Assembly: GCF_003286085.1 (NCBI RefSeq)
Contig: NW_020825354.1
Coordinates: 496,001 to 560,000 of the forward strand
Length of the DNA: 64,000 nt
Direction of reading: 5' to 3'
DNA from: Drosophila persimilis
Taxonomy: Eukaryota > Arthropoda > Insecta > Diptera > Drosophilidae
A program made the translations under genes and the position numbers. Positions 61,001-64,000 of the stretch are shown here, piece after piece. The notes below the pieces were generated by a model. The model was not told the DNA's origin and ran no database searches. It saw only the letters and a program-made list of their open reading frames with translations. Each line of letters starts with the position of its first letter. Positions within the stretch are counted from its first letter, which is position 1.

Positions 61001-63560
61001 CGTTCCATTGTTCCATCGCTTGTGAGCGTCACAGATGTGGAACAATCTACGTTTTGTTTGCAAAAAAAATTGTGCCCACTTTCCGCTTCGCTCTGATTTG
61101 TGGCCACTAAAAGCTTCTCTGACATCAGCCGAAGGACATCAGCAGCACACACACAGGACATGGGACATGGGACATGGAACATGGCGATGGGGCAGTTCTA
61201 GGGGCAGCGGAAAGGCCAGAGAGCGAATGGAGTTGAGTGGAGTGTAACATTATCGAAAGAACATGAGATGACTGCTGCTGTTGCCGTGAAACCGTGGATG
61301 AAAAGCGCTGAACTACTACACACAATATATTTGATGACAGAGAAAGCAAAGGCTCTAGGATACAGGTCTTTTCGATGGCTTTCCATTGTCATTAGACACA
61401 ATTTCGATATACCCAGAACCACTGTGCCGCGGCGCCATCGGTCTGCGGATAACAAATGGATACTATCCTGTTATCCCAGCCTCTCATCTCTCCACCTCCA
61501 CACAGCGAATGATGCCTCCTTCCCGCTGCCCTCGCTAATTGCAGTTTGTGGGGCCTGGCCTGGCCTGGTAGCATGGACTGCAGTTGCTCTCGTGACGGAT
61601 TTATGACAGTGCCGCCAACATCACTCCCCCTCCCCACTCGCCGGCAGGCACTCCCAGGACTCCCACTCTCCCTGAGCGAAATTCAATCAAAGCGGTTGGG
61701 CCCCTGTGTTTGCTTCAGTCATTAGCCAGGGCATCGTTTCTGCTTGGAGCCGCCAGGAGCCGGCCACAAAATGCCGCAAGAGAAGAGGCCAGCGCAGAGT
61801 AAACGGCCACAAGAGAGAAAAGCAGAGGAAACTAAGGGAAAAGAAAAGTTCTTTATGACATCAGCAGTGGGCAGGTGCGGGGGGAGGGCTGCCGCGAGTC
61901 ACGAAAAGTTGACCGGAGGCCCCGAAGAAGCGTTCCATTGCGTTGCCGTTGCGTGCCCCCAAAAGTTGTAAGTACGATATGCAAACTAAACGGGGGCACG
62001 TGACCCAAACACAAAAACACACACGTTAGCGCACCTTCCTGCCACACTTATAAATAGGGTCCTTGATGTGGCTCTCGAGGTGGACACGTGGTGGAATTTT
62101 AAATATGCCCAAAGGCAAAAGCATTGCCCCTCCGAAGAGGGCATGAATGGCTTGCCGGAATGCCCCTATAAAATAAAAGTAATACCTTGTCCCGGTCCCC
62201 CCCATTATGTTCTATGACTACTGCGCAACACATCACAAAAGATTAAGCAAATGTCATGTGAAATCTTAAGTAACAGATCCAAGTTAGTGCTCTGGGACTG
62301 CCCTTGAGAGGCTTTCCCTGCATACCGAAATGGCAATATCCCTCCTCGATATTGGGAGAATCATGTCCATGTCTCAGGTAGGTCTCACGCGTCTCCTGCG
62401 AAGGCTGCCTGATTCATATCCCTGTGCGAGATTCGGACCATGGCTATCCCCCTCAGGGCCTTCTTTTGTAACATATCTGGATCCTATTGCGGTCAGTTCT
62501 GGCCAATCGTCGTGTGTTTTCGCCAACAAAGTTGTTACTTTGCCGAGTAGTAATTATCCCGTAAAAAAGCAAAAGCACTTCCCTTTTGGTTTCTAAAAAT
62601 AGGTCCCGTCCCTGAGGTCTAGCGAGTTTTCGCAAGGAAATTTTTAAGTCAAATACGTTGTCTCCTCCTCGGTCAGTCGTCAGTCCGTCGGAAGTCCATT
62701 GCGTGCTGCATGCGCTAGCCATTTAGCCGTTGGCCTGGCCCTGGCCCCACACCTTTTGTCCGTATTCACAGCGTTTTGGCCACACTATGCGGCCAGGACA
62801 CGTAGCCGAGCGGTTAACACAACAATTTGCTGAAGGATTTTCAGGGAATGAGAGTGGTGATGGGGGCGGAGGCATCCCTCTCTCTCTCTCCCGCTGATTT
62901 GGGTCTTCAGTGTTTTATTTTTGTTGTTTTATTGCTGTTGCTGTTGCTGTTGCTGATTTTCTTTTTGTTATCTGGCAGCACCTGTCGCAAATTGGCTAAA
63001 ACGGAAAAGCGACAGGACTTTGCTCGAAGAGGAGGCACTGTCACGTTTTTCGAAATATTTTGCTATTTTCCAACCAGACCTCCTCATTCCCCCTCCCCCC
63101 CTCATGCTTCGGTGTGCCGTTTGTTTCTATGTAGCTGTATGTATCTTTTCTATTCTCTCTCATTGCTGTTTCCATTTCCCCCATTTTCATGCCCATTTTC
63201 CGTTTCCGTTTCTGTTTCTGTTTCAGTTTCAGTCTCTGCTTGTTTTTGTTGCATACTTTTGAGCAGCGCTTGATTTGGCCTGAAAGCAAATTGGCTTTTC
63301 CCTGGCACGTTTCTGAATTATATGCGAGACCAGAAAGGGGGTATGTTGCATGCCCCCAATTATGCACACACGCTGTCATGTATGAAAGAGATGGAGCGCG
63401 TGAGAGGGGGGCATTGGGGGCACGCAGAAATCTGGAAATTGCATCTGGCCTCCCGACTGCCTTCCGCTGGAGCTGGAGTTCGAGTTAAAGCTCCACCGGA
63501 GGCCAGCAAATGGCATAGAAAATGAGGCACAGAGGAGCCAAGCGAGTAAAAGGGATAGAG

Positions 63561-63586
63561 CGAGAGAGAGAGAGAGAGAGAGAGAG
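63561..63586. repeat. (GA)n microsatellite
   Basis: About 13 GA dinucleotides, a possible GAGA-factor site cluster. Similar shorter runs at 11,271 and 13,545. Confidence 0.9.
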
Positions 63587-64000
63587 TGATGTGCACATGG
63601 CACAGTCGAGAGGATACAAGAAAGTCTCTCCAAAAATGAAATTAACAATGAATTTAAGACTTTAGTGAATCGTGAATTCTGCTGTTCCCTAAAGGAGATT
63701 TGTGGCATCCAAAAATATGAAAAAATCGATTGGGATACGAGAAATACGAGACCCACCTTAGAGACCCTCGACGACCATGCGTTCGCACTCTTGGAGATCC
63801 TTTTCGCGCTAGTCTACTCCATCCGGGGAGATGGTTCCTTGCCAAAGGAAAAACTCACGAATAGAAGATAATTGTAAAGAGGCGTTGACCACAACTGAAA
63901 ATGGCTCAATCTGTTCGAGGGCTAAGAGTACTACGAGTCCAGGCAGTATATAATTGCGCAGGAAATCTTGTAGGGGTATACTTTATATATTTTATATATA

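Larger units (their letters stand above)
46489..64000 (-). other. Noncoding: likely upstream intron of the DPP10-like gene
   Basis: No coding exon could be supported in 17.5 kb. The DNA is a mixture of moderately GC-rich islands and AT-rich spacers with many simple repeats (GA at 63,561-63,586, TTGCTG at 62,933-62,955, CG/CA at 57,684-57,715, CA at 60,355-60,374, GGACATG at about 61,150-61,180). A recursive-splice site at 58,007 on the minus strand argues that transcription of the DPP10-like gene starts to the right of it, perhaps beyond the window. Confidence 0.5.

Noticed and set aside
61744..61971. 75-codon plus-strand frame, Lys/Glu-rich
   Set aside because: No splice signals, promoter or recognisable domain; low-complexity purine-rich DNA.
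62793..62826. tRNA-Ser/Leu-like 5' part (cacgtagccgagcggttaac)
   Set aside because: Resembles a D-arm/box A, but no matching anticodon stem, box B or acceptor stem follows. At most a chance match or degraded fragment.
1..64000. CRISPR arrays, operons, bacterial signals
   Set aside because: None present; repeats are microsatellites or transposon-derived and the genome is eukaryotic.

Overview
This window is nuclear DNA from a fruit fly, most likely the Drosophila obscura group. The reasons are short introns with GT..AG ends, fly core-promoter motifs (Motif 1, DRE, Motif 6), strong C/G-ending codon bias in real exons, very many short microsatellites, and a DINE-1/SGM-like repeat of the form I associate with obscura-group flies. 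There are no bacterial-style operons. Most open frames in the window are chance frames in noncoding DNA, so genes were built here by joining exons in phase.

Layout. 1-1.6 kb: one internal coding exon (minus strand) of a Myb/SANT-like (trihelix) DNA-binding protein whose ends lie in other exons. 1.6-11 kb: noncoding DNA with simple repeats. 11-20 kb: a complete 13-exon cationic amino acid transporter (plus strand, 820 aa). 20-24.4 kb: AT-rich 3' flank. 24.4-27.7 kb: a dead hAT transposase gene interrupted inside its reading frame by a DINE-1-like Helitron relative, with housekeeping-promoter-like repeats on both sides. 28.7-31.7 kb: a complete 8-exon secreted haem peroxidase (plus, 812 aa). 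31.9-32.2 kb: an exact Motif 1 plus DRE promoter followed by a 48-codon ORF. 34.9-46.4 kb: a 9-exon gene (minus, 981 aa) for a single-pass membrane dipeptidyl-peptidase-like protein of the DPP6/DPP10 type, whose catalytic serine is replaced by glycine. A small two-exon gene is nested in one of its introns on the other strand (37.9-38.3 kb). 46.5-64 kb: noncoding, probably upstream intron of the same gene, with one excellent recursive-splicing site near 58,007.

Most notable result. Directly after the TAA stop of the DPP10-like gene, the same frame stays open for 105 more codons with clear coding codon use, ending at a TAG. A 6-bp stem-loop lies about 15 nt after the stop. This suggests stop-codon readthrough giving a C-terminally extended isoform, unless an unseen splice form explains it. 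The genes are independent transcription units. The only direct gene interactions visible are the nested gene and possible overlap of the DPP10-like 3' UTR with the 32-kb promoter/ORF.
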